NCBI GenBank assembly: GCA_003599415.1
Contig: QZKB01000045.1
Coordinates: 23,511-87,510 of the forward strand
Reading direction: 5' to 3'
DNA length: 64,000 nt
Origin: Ignavibacteriales bacterium
GTDB lineage: Bacteria > Bacteroidota > Ignavibacteria > Ignavibacteriales > SURF-24
Shown in pieces: positions 36,234-45,293 of this stretch. Under the pieces are notes generated by a model. That model did no database searches, was not told the origin of the DNA, and saw only the letters and a program-made list of their open reading frames with translations. Each line of letters begins with the position of its first letter. Within the stretch, counting starts at the first letter, position 1. The translations under genes and the position numbers were made by a program.

Positions 36234-37244
36234 TTATTTTGCTTTTCCATCTTCCGTATAAGAATTAAAATTGAAAATGTATTCCCACCAGTTGTTTAAT
36301 CTTCCGTCTTCATTTATTCCTGCTGCTTTGGGAATGCGCGTAAACCACCATTTCATATAATTAAGATGATAGTCCGGACCGCCCCAGGTTTCGCAGGATA
36401 CTTTTTTTGTTATGCCTTTTATATTTGGATAGTCAAGGTATTCATCTGCATTGCTTTCAACTACACGGGGATTTTTATAATCATAATCTTTCTCGCCATT
36501 AGGCGGATAGTGACATGTACCAACCGCAGCGGTACTTTTGGATTGAAATTCATTTGCAGCAAACTTAGCCCAGTTGGTGGTTAACTTATCAATTTCCCAA
36601 CCGCCGTAAATTCTTGCCATTGTAGATTCAGTACGATGAGATAAATCGTGAAGCATTTCTGCAACGCCGCGTTCGTAACTGAATCCCATTATAACAAAAG
36701 GATGATCTACTTTAACGCTGTCATAAACTCCACCGTTAATATAAAAAGCGCCGGGACCGGCCATAGCAGATTCCCAGAAGCCCATATACGGCGCACCAAA
36801 AATCCATAATTCGTCTATTTCGTTCTTATTTATTCTATCAACTACTTTATAATCAACTACAAGTTTTTCATAATCAACTCCATCCGGCTGATGCCATCCG
36901 TCTTTCTTTTCCCAGTTATTCACAAAGGATTCAGGAGTGTAAGTAAATCCATCCACCTTAACAGGAAAAGCATCGGTATCCAGCCATTCAACAATTTTAT
37001 AATTTATGTAACCGTCGCTCACTTCCTTAATTGCTTCAATGTAGCCATCAGAAAGTTTGTGCGGGTCTTTCCAGTTCAGTGCAATGTGAAGCGGCTGATT
37101 ACCTTTCTGCGGAATTAAAGGATCAAAATTTATGACAAGTACACGTACAGTTGTCTGATCGTCCGGTAGACAATAATTTGCTTGAGGCAATATTGTCATC
37201 ATTACGAAAAACAAAAAATAATTTTTAAGCAAAGATGTTCTCAA
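36234..37244 (-). CDS. Secreted protein of an unrecognised His/His/Glu domain family, short form
   Basis: This 336-residue protein has a signal peptide (about residues 1-26) and then a single domain shared with the next gene upstream. Landmarks in both proteins are RGVAE-x2-H-x3-HR-x-ES (here H199, H203, R204, E206), a DYDY-N-R segment, a C-x2-WG then MKWWF-x2-IP block, and a final LNNWWEY motif. The spaced His and Glu residues suggest metal binding or catalysis, but I recognise no family. It has no T9SS tail, unlike its neighbour. It lies in the middle of the glycan locus. An exported enzyme or ligand-binding protein are both possible. Confidence 0.6.
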   Translation of the reverse strand: MRTSLLKNYFLFFVMMTILPQANYCLPDDQTTVRVLVINFDPLIPQKGNQPLHIALNWKDPHKLSDGYIEAIKEVSDGYINYKIVEWLDTDAFPVKVDGFTYTPESFVNNWEKKDGWHQPDGVDYEKLVVDYKVVDRINKNEIDELWIFGAPYMGFWESAMAGPGAFYINGGVYDSVKVDHPFVIMGFSYERGVAEMLHDLSHRTESTMARIYGGWEIDKLTTNWAKFAANEFQSKSTAAVGTCHYPPNGEKDYDYKNPRVVESNADEYLDYPNIKGITKKVSCETWGGPDYHLNYMKWWFTRIPKAAGINEDGRLNNWWEYIFNFNSYTEDGKAK

Positions 37245-37271
37245 TTTATTTCCTCCTTAATAAAACAATCT

Positions 37272-39350
37272 TTATTTAATCAGCATAAGTTTTTTAGTCT
37301 GGTTAAATGAACCCGACTTCAGCCTGTAGAAATAAACGCCGCTGCTTAACACACCATTTTTATTTGCATCAAGTGTTACAGTATAATAGCCGGGACTTTT
37401 CATTTCATCCACCAATGTTCGTACTTCACTTCCAAGCACATCATAAATTTTCAGAGTTACATGATCATACTGCGGCACCTGGAAGCTTATCTGTGTAGAA
37501 GGATTAAATGGATTCGGATAATTCTGTTCAAGCTTGAAATCTTCCGGCATTGATGGTTTCTTTATATCTTCAACATTAACTGTTGGTGTTGACTGGGCAA
37601 GCGCAACTGCTCCTTCATAATCTATAAAGTAATGCCACCAATCGTTCAGAATTCCATTCGTCTTTCCTTTGTAGTGAGGCAAATGATTAAACCACCATCT
37701 CATATAACCAAGCTGACCAGTACCCCATAAAGTACAGTTGCCAACTTCCGTCTGGTTTAAAAGGTATGGGTAACGCAGCCAGTTCTTGGCATATGTTACA
37801 AGCGAACGGTAATTGTCATAATCATAATCGCCGGGATCAACATTGTCATTTGGATTTGGATCCACTGCTGCATTAAAAGGAAAGTGAATGTTGCCGATGT
37901 TTCCCTGACCGGGCTTAACACGATCAATTGTTGTGAACAATTCCCAATCATTAGGATTTTCATTTGTACCGTCCCATCTTCCGAATGCAACTCTTAATGC
38001 GCTCTCTGCTCTATGACCAACGCTGTGCATTGCTTCTGCAACTCCGCGTTCATAATTCCAGCCCATCACGGAAAGCAATTTTGTAAAGTTTTCCGGCACG
38101 TCTGTAATCGGGGATGAATTCCACCAGAATGCATTTTTACCAACAAGCTGGGATTCATACATTCCGCCAAAAGGCCATGCATAAACCCAAACCTCATCAA
38201 TTATTCCCTGCTCACGCTTGTTATAAAAATCATAGTATTGAATCATTCCTTTGTAATCAAACTTAATTCTTCCCTGCTTCTCTGCAATATTTTTAACTGT
38301 AACCCAGCCTGGTTCATCAAGATAAGCTTTTATCTGGGATACAGTTAAATATGTAGAATCAAGTTTTGAAAAAACAACCTGGTCATCATGGGTTTCCACA
38401 ATTTCAAATTTATAAACACCGTTACTTGCTTTCTCAAATTCTTTTACGATTTCACTTATATAGAATTTAGGATCTTCCCAGTTATAACGAACGTGTAATC
38501 TTTGTCCCATTGTTATAATCGGATCCTGGTAAACCACAGCAACCTTTACTGTTTTTGTTTCCGCAAGATCCGCTGAAAATTCTGATTCAACAGTAGCCAA
38601 TGCTGTTCCCGATAATTTACCTGAAGGCGCTTGCACTGTAATTTCACTTGTGCCTAAAGTGTTACCTGTTAATGTTGGGTTCTCATCATTAAAAGATGCA
38701 ACCGAAGGATTTGAGGAACGCCAGGATAATTGTTCATCCAATGAATATGGATAACTGTTTCCTTTACTATCAAGCATTACTGCATTAAGCTTCAGGTCTG
38801 TTCCGGGTAAAAGTCTTGGCGGATAAGGAGTAATTAGAAGTGAAACAATTTCATTGCCGATATAGAGTGACCATTCACCAATGTAAGCCATTTTAGTTGT
38901 TGGATTCTTTGCAACAAGCTGAATCACTCTAACAGCAGCAAGCGGAATATTAACAGAATCAACTTTGTTTGCAGTATAGGCTTTTGAAGATACAATTTTC
39001 TGGTAGCTTCCGGATTTGGAATTGAAATCCTCTACAGTCGAAGCGGCTTCAAGCGAGTACTGGGCAGCGAACAAAACAAAGAATGCCCTGCTGCTGTTTA
39101 ATTCAACGGCTTCATCAAATGTTAATTTGATTGTGATGCTATCGGCTTGCCCGCCTACAAACGAATAATCCTGCTCATCGAACAAATTTGTTAAATCAAG
39201 CGTAGCAGGAGAATATTCAAGTTGAATTTTGCCGTTACTTATGTCGTTTTTTATATCAACCTTTTCTAAAACAGTAATCTGTGAATAGATTAACTGAGAT
39301 GTAAAAACGAGAACAGAAAATATTAAACTGAATACTTTTTTTACTTTCAT
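37272..39350 (-). CDS. T9SS cargo with Ig-like domain and the unrecognised His/His/Glu domain
   Basis: This 692-residue protein has a signal peptide (residues 1-23), an N-terminal discoidin-like beta-sandwich (about 25-170), a Big_2-like Ig domain (about 172-255, SLLITPYPPRLLPGTDL and VASFNDENPTLTG), and then a domain paralogous to the 36234 gene (about 268-600, with GVAEAMHSVGHRAES carrying H442 and H446). It ends with a T9SS sorting tail (NYPNPFNP, then the YDVLG and SGVYFYRL strands). It should be exported to the cell surface through the type IX system. The shared domain is not recognised. It follows the GH127 gene by 51 bp and precedes its short paralogue by 28 bp. Confidence 0.65.
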   Translation of the reverse strand: MKVKKVFSLIFSVLVFTSQLIYSQITVLEKVDIKNDISNGKIQLEYSPATLDLTNLFDEQDYSFVGGQADSITIKLTFDEAVELNSSRAFFVLFAAQYSLEAASTVEDFNSKSGSYQKIVSSKAYTANKVDSVNIPLAAVRVIQLVAKNPTTKMAYIGEWSLYIGNEIVSLLITPYPPRLLPGTDLKLNAVMLDSKGNSYPYSLDEQLSWRSSNPSVASFNDENPTLTGNTLGTSEITVQAPSGKLSGTALATVESEFSADLAETKTVKVAVVYQDPIITMGQRLHVRYNWEDPKFYISEIVKEFEKASNGVYKFEIVETHDDQVVFSKLDSTYLTVSQIKAYLDEPGWVTVKNIAEKQGRIKFDYKGMIQYYDFYNKREQGIIDEVWVYAWPFGGMYESQLVGKNAFWWNSSPITDVPENFTKLLSVMGWNYERGVAEAMHSVGHRAESALRVAFGRWDGTNENPNDWELFTTIDRVKPGQGNIGNIHFPFNAAVDPNPNDNVDPGDYDYDNYRSLVTYAKNWLRYPYLLNQTEVGNCTLWGTGQLGYMRWWFNHLPHYKGKTNGILNDWWHYFIDYEGAVALAQSTPTVNVEDIKKPSMPEDFKLEQNYPNPFNPSTQISFQVPQYDHVTLKIYDVLGSEVRTLVDEMKSPGYYTVTLDANKNGVLSSGVYFYRLKSGSFNQTKKLMLIK

Positions 39351-39400
39351 AAAATCCTCTTTCTAATTACTTCCTCTTTGGTTTTATAAAAATTTAATTT

Positions 39401-41383
39401 TCATCTTACAACTGGAAACACTGCAACTCTTAATCTTGTACAGCCGTATGGTATTAAAGTAATTTCTTCTTCCGGAGTTGAATATTTTTTTGGTGCCCAG
39501 TAAGGAGTATAAGGCTGAGGACCTGCTATACCGCCGTACTGCTGCCATTCCGGAATTTCCTTTGCTTTTGCAATCAACTGAACCGGAGCATTATCAATTT
39601 TCCATGGCTGATCTTTTACTTCGTTAAACTTTATTTGAAATAACGAATCAGGTTTATCCACATAACTTCTAAGCAAACCATAATTCCATTTACTTTTAGG
39701 GTGAACCTCATAAGTCGGGTAAGGTTCTTCTCCGCCGATCTTTTTCCATTCTTCATTTATCTTTAATCCGTAAACAAGCGGACCGCGTTCAACAGCTGCA
39801 CCGTTTTCATACCAATTGGATATTTTAATATTCATCGGGAGTGATAATTCAATTACATCATTCTGTTTCCATTTGCGTATAACTTTGGTGATGCTGCCAG
39901 AAGATGGTCTGCTGTATTCTTTTCCATTAACATAAATAACAGCATTAGTACACCAGGTAGGAATTCTTAAATGAAATGGGAATGAAATATTCTCTTTGCT
40001 TTTATAAACAAATTTAATTTTATCTTCAAAGGGATAATTCGTTTCCTCGGTAAACTGAACTTCGACATTATCCATCACTTTAGCTTTTACTTCTGACGGC
40101 GCATAAACCAATGCGGCTATACCATTATCATTTGTTGCGTACCATAAATTAGCCGCATACTTTGGCCATCCCTGATGAAGATTAGCAGTACAGCATCCGT
40201 AACCGTTCTCAAGCCCAAAACAAATTTCTGTTTGCGTATGCTGCACATTAAAGTTATGCCAGCCTTTGTCGCAGACAATCTGGTTTGCCAACTGATAATA
40301 TTGTCTTCCGGTAATTTCCGGAGTCATTTCTGCCGGTAATGCATTATAGGTAACACGTTCAAGCCAGTCTGCGTATTCGCCATCACCTGTAATCTGTATA
40401 ATATTTTCAAGGCTGAACATATATTCAACCACCGTACAAAGTTCTGTCCCTTTTGTTGGATCTGTACCGGATAAAAGTTCATCACCGCTCCAAAGACCAT
40501 ATACTTGTCCGTGATACTTCATCAAATCATTAATTCCTTTTTTAACCGCATCAAGATATTTTCTATCCTTAGATAATTGGTAATAAATTGCCGGCTGCTT
40601 TACTCCCATTCCAGTATTAACACCATGCCAGTCTTTAGGATCGCCGGATGATAACAGACCTGTCCAGTCTTCAGTTTGTTTAAATAAAATTTCTCCAAGT
40701 TCAAGAAGGAATTTATCACCTGTAATATTATAGAGCCAAAGCACTGAATAAAGATTTTCTCCGCCCCTACTCTTTGCCCAGTCGGTCCAATGGTCCAATG
40801 GTTCTTTAGGTAGATGTGCAAGCTGGTACTTAAAATATTTTGTCATAAAAGGAATGACGCGTTGGTCACCCGTGGCATCATAATATTGCTGAAGGACTTT
40901 AAGAACAACCATATGCGGCCACCAGTCTTTCTTCATATCTTCGCGCTGGTTTACGTTACGTTTATCATCTTTCATTTTTGAAGAATCCGGCTGAGGACCA
41001 AAATATCCCTCTGTTGTCTGGCTGCTTAAAATTGATTCAATCCATTTCTGTGATTTTTTAATCAGAGCTTCATCATTAAGTATATATGCAAGAGGAAGCA
41101 ATCCGTCTAACCAGTAAGGGCCGCGTTCCCAGCTGTCTCCTTTTCCGCCAAGCCAGCCGTTGTCAGGGCCAACATCTTTCCAGTGCTCATCAAGATGACC
41201 GGTTAAGCCATCCGCAGATAATTTTAATTGTGTATGCAGCCATCCCGTTGGTTTAACAGAACCCAGCGGAAGCTGAACATAAGGATTGTTTGAAAGCGGT
41301 TCACGATTACTTACATAGTTCAGGTTCTGTGCAAAAGAACAAGTAACTATCATCAACAGAAACAGGAAATATTTTTTCAGCAT
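39401..41383 (-). CDS. GH127-like (DUF1680) beta-L-arabinofuranosidase
   Basis: This 660-residue protein has a signal peptide (MLKKYFLFLLMIVTCSFAQ) and the GH127 layout: an (alpha/alpha)6 barrel then beta-sandwiches. The conserved metal and nucleophile cluster is visible: E314 and C316 in GTELCTVVEYMF, and C397-C398 in GYGCCTANLHQGWP, matching the Glu and three Cys of characterised GH127 enzymes, where one Cys is the nucleophile and the site holds zinc. This enzyme class releases terminal beta-L-arabinofuranose. No T9SS tail; probably periplasmic. It is the best-supported activity call in the locus and the main pointer to the substrate. Confidence 0.88.
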   Translation of the reverse strand: MLKKYFLFLLMIVTCSFAQNLNYVSNREPLSNNPYVQLPLGSVKPTGWLHTQLKLSADGLTGHLDEHWKDVGPDNGWLGGKGDSWERGPYWLDGLLPLAYILNDEALIKKSQKWIESILSSQTTEGYFGPQPDSSKMKDDKRNVNQREDMKKDWWPHMVVLKVLQQYYDATGDQRVIPFMTKYFKYQLAHLPKEPLDHWTDWAKSRGGENLYSVLWLYNITGDKFLLELGEILFKQTEDWTGLLSSGDPKDWHGVNTGMGVKQPAIYYQLSKDRKYLDAVKKGINDLMKYHGQVYGLWSGDELLSGTDPTKGTELCTVVEYMFSLENIIQITGDGEYADWLERVTYNALPAEMTPEITGRQYYQLANQIVCDKGWHNFNVQHTQTEICFGLENGYGCCTANLHQGWPKYAANLWYATNDNGIAALVYAPSEVKAKVMDNVEVQFTEETNYPFEDKIKFVYKSKENISFPFHLRIPTWCTNAVIYVNGKEYSRPSSGSITKVIRKWKQNDVIELSLPMNIKISNWYENGAAVERGPLVYGLKINEEWKKIGGEEPYPTYEVHPKSKWNYGLLRSYVDKPDSLFQIKFNEVKDQPWKIDNAPVQLIAKAKEIPEWQQYGGIAGPQPYTPYWAPKKYSTPEEEITLIPYGCTRLRVAVFPVVR

Positions 41384-41702
41384 TATTCTTCCTAAAAATT
41401 TAATTAATTACTTTTTGTTCTCATTCAACTCGTACTTACCATCCTCTGATTAATTCAGGTGATGATTTAGATTTTATTCGTGTTTCGACTACGCTCAACA
41501 CGAAACGATTTTTTTTTCAAACAGAAGCCTCTGAAAAATTATTTGTATATCATCTGTCATTCCCACGAAAGTGGGAATCCATAAAATTTTCTAAAAATTC
41601 CCGCCTGCTTTGCAAGGCAAGTTTGCACGGGAATGACATTTGAAATTTTTCATAAGTTTCAAACAACTAATTCAATATTACAACAGCATTACTGTGTAAT
41701 TT
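41384..41702. other. Intergenic stretch with dispersed repeats
   Basis: This 319-bp gap holds no coding frame. It contains a GTTTCG/CGAAAC inverted arm segment (around 41482-41509, TTTCGACTACGCTCAACACG) and the larger palindromic-ended element at 41556-41637. It separates the GH127 gene from the CotH gene and could contain a promoter for the distal part of the locus; no convincing promoter was found. Confidence 0.5.
41556..41637. repeat. MITE-like element with inverted ends
   Basis: Ends GTCATTCCC (41556-41564) and GGGAATGAC (41629-41637) are exact reverse complements, 82 bp overall. Internal arms CCCAC-GAAA-GTGGG and GCCTTGC-type palindromes give further hairpins. It resembles dispersed GTCATTCCC-type elements that I recall from other genomes. 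It encodes no protein. Confidence 0.65.
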
Positions 41703-44700
41703 TTATTTCAAGAGCATCATTTTTTTTGTTTGAATCTGGTCTCCATACTTCAACTGATAAAAATAAATTCCGCTGCTAAACTGCTCCGCTGAAAATTCAA
41801 CTTCATATTCTCCGGAATGCTTTTCTTCATTAACCAATGTTGCGATTTCTCTGCCTAAAACATCATACACGATCAATGTTGTTTGTAGAGACGGTCCGCC
41901 TGCGGCGGAATACCCCGTCTCTACATGTGGAATTGAATATTTAATTTTGGTTATCGGATTAAACGGATTGGGATAATTCTGTTTTAATCCGAAAGTAAGC
42001 GGAATACTTTTCTCATCATCTGATTCAACAGAAGTATAAATATCATTTACACTTCCTGGTGTTCCGTTTCCCAATGAAGCAAGCCAGCTTGATCCATCAG
42101 AATTTTCCAGCTTAGGATTTTTTAGAGAAAGCGTTTTACCTTTTCCATCGGGCTCTGTCGGCCACGGGGCATTATCATCATAAGTAAGTGAATCAATTAA
42201 AACATTTTCTTTATTATAAATTCTTAACAGTTCGCCGCTGCCGCTTAAACCAAATCCAATATTGCCCACATAATTTTTTACATCCGGGAATAAAGATTTG
42301 AATGCTGTTGTATCTTCGCAGAGAACGAGGTAACCGTCAGCATGAATTTTAGTGCCGGCGGGAATTTCAAATGAATGAGTGTCCTCTGAATCAAAAAACT
42401 TCCAGCCGATTAAATCAATTTCATTGCCGGTGCTGTTGTAAATTTCAACCCAGTCTTTTGTATCAAATGTATTTACTGAGTTATAATTGATCTCATTTAC
42501 TACGATATCACCAGAGTAATCGCCGGTCTTCTCAAATATTGCTGTGATGTTCTGGTTATCTGAAAACCTGAATGTTACCGTAGAAGAATCTTCCGGGGAA
42601 AGACCGATCCATTTTACAAATCTGTAACCGGGATTTGGAACAGCACTAACTGTAACAGAGTTAGCAAAGAAATATTTACCGGACCATGGATAACTTTGCG
42701 GGGTTATAGTATTTATTTTAATCCTGCCTTCTTCTGCTGCAGCATTAAGGTAAATTGTACCGTAACCGTTTTTCAATCCGAACTTATCCGTAAGCTGCTG
42801 CCGCATAAACGCCTGCCGTTTAACGGCAAAGTTCAGTGCAATATTAATATTGTCATACCATTCCTGCATTGAATCAATCGATTTACCAAGCCACCATACT
42901 TCGTTAAATGTTCCTTTCCATCTAGCTATATGTTTTGGCATTGCTGGTTCAAGTCTTTCCTTAAATTCATTAATTCTGTTTGCCGTATATTCTTCCGAAA
43001 GAATAGTGTTCAGCAGGTCTGCAGTACGATTAATGAATTCTCTTTTATACTCAGGATTTTCAAGCAGCTTGAAAAATAAAAATGTTGTATGAACGTCCTG
43101 GTAACTTATTTCGGAAAACATATCCGCATCAGGACCAAGATGGCCACCATTAAATCCGTAATCAGTATCATAAATAATCCAGCGCCATTTTGTAGCAGGA
43201 TTTTTCTGCCGCCAGATTTTAACATTATTCCATGGCCAGTCTGAGTTTGCAAGGAAGAATTCAAGAATCATGTAGTCCATATAATTATGAACATCCATTC
43301 TGGATTTTACGTATTCATAATTTTCTGCTTTCGTAATATCCTGTGTCCTCAGAAAATTAATAAGTTCGCTATAATCAGCAGCATCTCCATGGATAATTGT
43401 TGTATCCCGCTCTATCATATCAATGTTATCAGGATCAATTCCATAGTTGTCCCTGATGTACCACTCATTAATTTTTTCGCGGAGATTGAAAATACCAAAG
43501 AATTCTCCGTTGAAATATGTAAGCACAGGATTGTAAGCCTGCATATCTATTCCGATATCTTTTGCAAGAGAATGGATCATTGCATCACGGAAGAAAGTTC
43601 TGCCCCAATCCTGTCCGGAGTTACGCATTACAAAGTTGTTGAATTCATTTATGTTCTTATCGGGGAATAAACGGTATTTTATATTTTCATCACTTGTATA
43701 TATCGCTAAAGATTTCTGTGGATAAAGCCTGCTCCAAGAGCCATATATTTTTGTTGTGCCGTCAATCTGAAATTCCGATTCTCCCGAAGTGTTAAAGTAC
43801 TCAATATTTACAGGGCGTTCCCAGTCCTGCCAGAAATTCGCGCCCCAGTATGGATAATCACTCATATCCGCATTTGGACCAAGAATATAAATTCCTTTCT
43901 CCTCACTCCAGAGATTTACCGGATCAGTTGTTAATGAAATTACCGGAAGCTCAAAAGTATTATTTACAAAATAAGTATGGGTAGAAATTTTCCCCGGGAG
44001 CATTCCTGCTGCCAGAGTTCTTGCGCGAACAACAGTTACACTATCAACTAAAATTGGTGATTGATAAACAAAAGAGCTTTCTGTTGGTTCACTTCCGTCA
44101 AGCGTGTAATAAATATTCTGCCCGGCAATTGTCGGTTCAAGCGTGAGCTGAAAACTCTGATTAAACTTTCCGCTTGTCACAGAGAAATTAACTTCACCAT
44201 TATTCATTACAGAACCGCTTGTTAAGTTTTCAGCATTTGGAGTAGGCTCAAAGAAATAAAACCATTCATTGCCGGTACCGGGTTTCCTTCCGTAAGAAAC
44301 ATCATCCGGTACACTTTTGAATTCTACCGAATCAATTATCTCACCATTAATATTTGAAAGATAGATTGATTCTCCACCGGCTTTTAATTTGAAATTTGTA
44401 TGAAGCTCATAAACCGGAAATGTGAGATAGGATGAAGTTCCTAATGATTGATCCGGCGCTTTAGTCATTTCAAGTGTGAAGAAGGGAATTAAAGTAAGAT
44501 TAGTTGAAAACAAGTCTTCATTATGAACTTCAATTGCAATTATGTTTCTTCCGTTTCTTAAAACTGATTTAATATTTTCAATAATAAACTCTTCCGGCTG
44601 CTGACCGTTTATCATTAAAGCATCATGCATTTCAAGAGCAAGTTCATTATACACAGGGCGTGAACTTTTTTGCTGCATATTGCTTCTTGAAATTTCAACA

Positions 44701-45290
44701 TCGTTTACGTAAGCAACAAAACCATCGTTGTAATCAATGTGAAGAAATGCTTTCATTACCTCATTCACATCTTCAACATAAAATTCTCTTCTTATATAAC
44801 ATGTAACCGGCGAAGGCTGTAAGATATTCGGGCTTCCAACAAAAGTTGAATCATCATTATCACCATATCCAAAGCCGCTGGAACCAACACTCCATAGTGC
44901 ATCATTAAAATCCAATGTAGCCCACTCTGCCGGAGGCGCTGTATTGCCCGCAAAATATTTCCAGTCATCGCCCCAGTCAGCCACAGTTTCGTAATGGTAA
45001 AAAGCTCTTTTGTTCTTGTCGGAAGCAAATAAAAGATAAGTTTCATGAGGCTTAATCGAGATTCCCGGAAAACTCCATTTCTGCAGATCATTTTTGTCAT
45101 CACTTATAAAATGATTTGATAATGTTATCGGCTGAGATGATGCGTTGTATAACTCAATCCAGTCAGAGTAATCACCATCTTCATCCTGCAGGAAAGATAA
45201 GTTTGAAGGCATCACTTCATTTATGGTAATACCTTGTGCAAACATACTAGAATAATAAAGCAGCAATATGAACAGAAGTCTTTTCATCAT
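41703..45290 (-). CDS. CotH-kinase T9SS cargo with lamin-tail and chitobiase-C modules
   Basis: This 1195-residue secreted protein has a signal peptide (to about residue 18), a lamin-tail domain (about 20-130), a beta-sandwich (about 130-275), a second lamin-tail-like region, a chitobiase-C module (about 370-445, YYTLDGSEPTESSFV), a CotH protein-kinase domain (about 450-830) with SDWPWNN (D684) and DTDYGF (D708, D710) as catalytic-loop and DFG equivalents, a repeat like InlB-B (NPGYRFVKW), another lamin-tail domain (about 955-1090) and a T9SS tail. CotH kinases phosphorylate surface proteins in other bacteria; the target here is unknown. The tail contains a palindromic insertion at 41884-41925. 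It ends 3 bp from the GH172-like gene. Confidence 0.82.
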   Translation of the reverse strand: MMKRLLFILLLYYSSMFAQGITINEVMPSNLSFLQDEDGDYSDWIELYNASSQPITLSNHFISDDKNDLQKWSFPGISIKPHETYLLFASDKNKRAFYHYETVADWGDDWKYFAGNTAPPAEWATLDFNDALWSVGSSGFGYGDNDDSTFVGSPNILQPSPVTCYIRREFYVEDVNEVMKAFLHIDYNDGFVAYVNDVEISRSNMQQKSSRPVYNELALEMHDALMINGQQPEEFIIENIKSVLRNGRNIIAIEVHNEDLFSTNLTLIPFFTLEMTKAPDQSLGTSSYLTFPVYELHTNFKLKAGGESIYLSNINGEIIDSVEFKSVPDDVSYGRKPGTGNEWFYFFEPTPNAENLTSGSVMNNGEVNFSVTSGKFNQSFQLTLEPTIAGQNIYYTLDGSEPTESSFVYQSPILVDSVTVVRARTLAAGMLPGKISTHTYFVNNTFELPVISLTTDPVNLWSEEKGIYILGPNADMSDYPYWGANFWQDWERPVNIEYFNTSGESEFQIDGTTKIYGSWSRLYPQKSLAIYTSDENIKYRLFPDKNINEFNNFVMRNSGQDWGRTFFRDAMIHSLAKDIGIDMQAYNPVLTYFNGEFFGIFNLREKINEWYIRDNYGIDPDNIDMIERDTTIIHGDAADYSELINFLRTQDITKAENYEYVKSRMDVHNYMDYMILEFFLANSDWPWNNVKIWRQKNPATKWRWIIYDTDYGFNGGHLGPDADMFSEISYQDVHTTFLFFKLLENPEYKREFINRTADLLNTILSEEYTANRINEFKERLEPAMPKHIARWKGTFNEVWWLGKSIDSMQEWYDNINIALNFAVKRQAFMRQQLTDKFGLKNGYGTIYLNAAAEEGRIKINTITPQSYPWSGKYFFANSVTVSAVPNPGYRFVKWIGLSPEDSSTVTFRFSDNQNITAIFEKTGDYSGDIVVNEINYNSVNTFDTKDWVEIYNSTGNEIDLIGWKFFDSEDTHSFEIPAGTKIHADGYLVLCEDTTAFKSLFPDVKNYVGNIGFGLSGSGELLRIYNKENVLIDSLTYDDNAPWPTEPDGKGKTLSLKNPKLENSDGSSWLASLGNGTPGSVNDIYTSVESDDEKSIPLTFGLKQNYPNPFNPITKIKYSIPHVETGYSAAGGPSLQTTLIVYDVLGREIATLVNEEKHSGEYEVEFSAEQFSSGIYFYQLKYGDQIQTKKMMLLK
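41884..41925. repeat. Palindromic repeat inserted in frame in a T9SS tail (copy A)
   Basis: The arms TGTAGAGACGG (41884-41894) and CCGTCTCTACA (41915-41925) are perfect reverse complements. An inner pair TCCGCC (41895-41900) and GGCGGA (41904-41909) makes a second hairpin. The element is 42 nt (14 codons) and encodes VETGYSAAGGPSLQ within the tail, between YSIP and the TLIVYDVLG strand. Other T9SS tails in the window lack this segment. Confidence 0.85.
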
Positions 45291-45293
45291 AAA

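Noticed and set aside
43287..43670. 127-residue plus-strand frame inside the CotH gene
   Set aside because: Antisense shadow over the kinase region; no supporting features.
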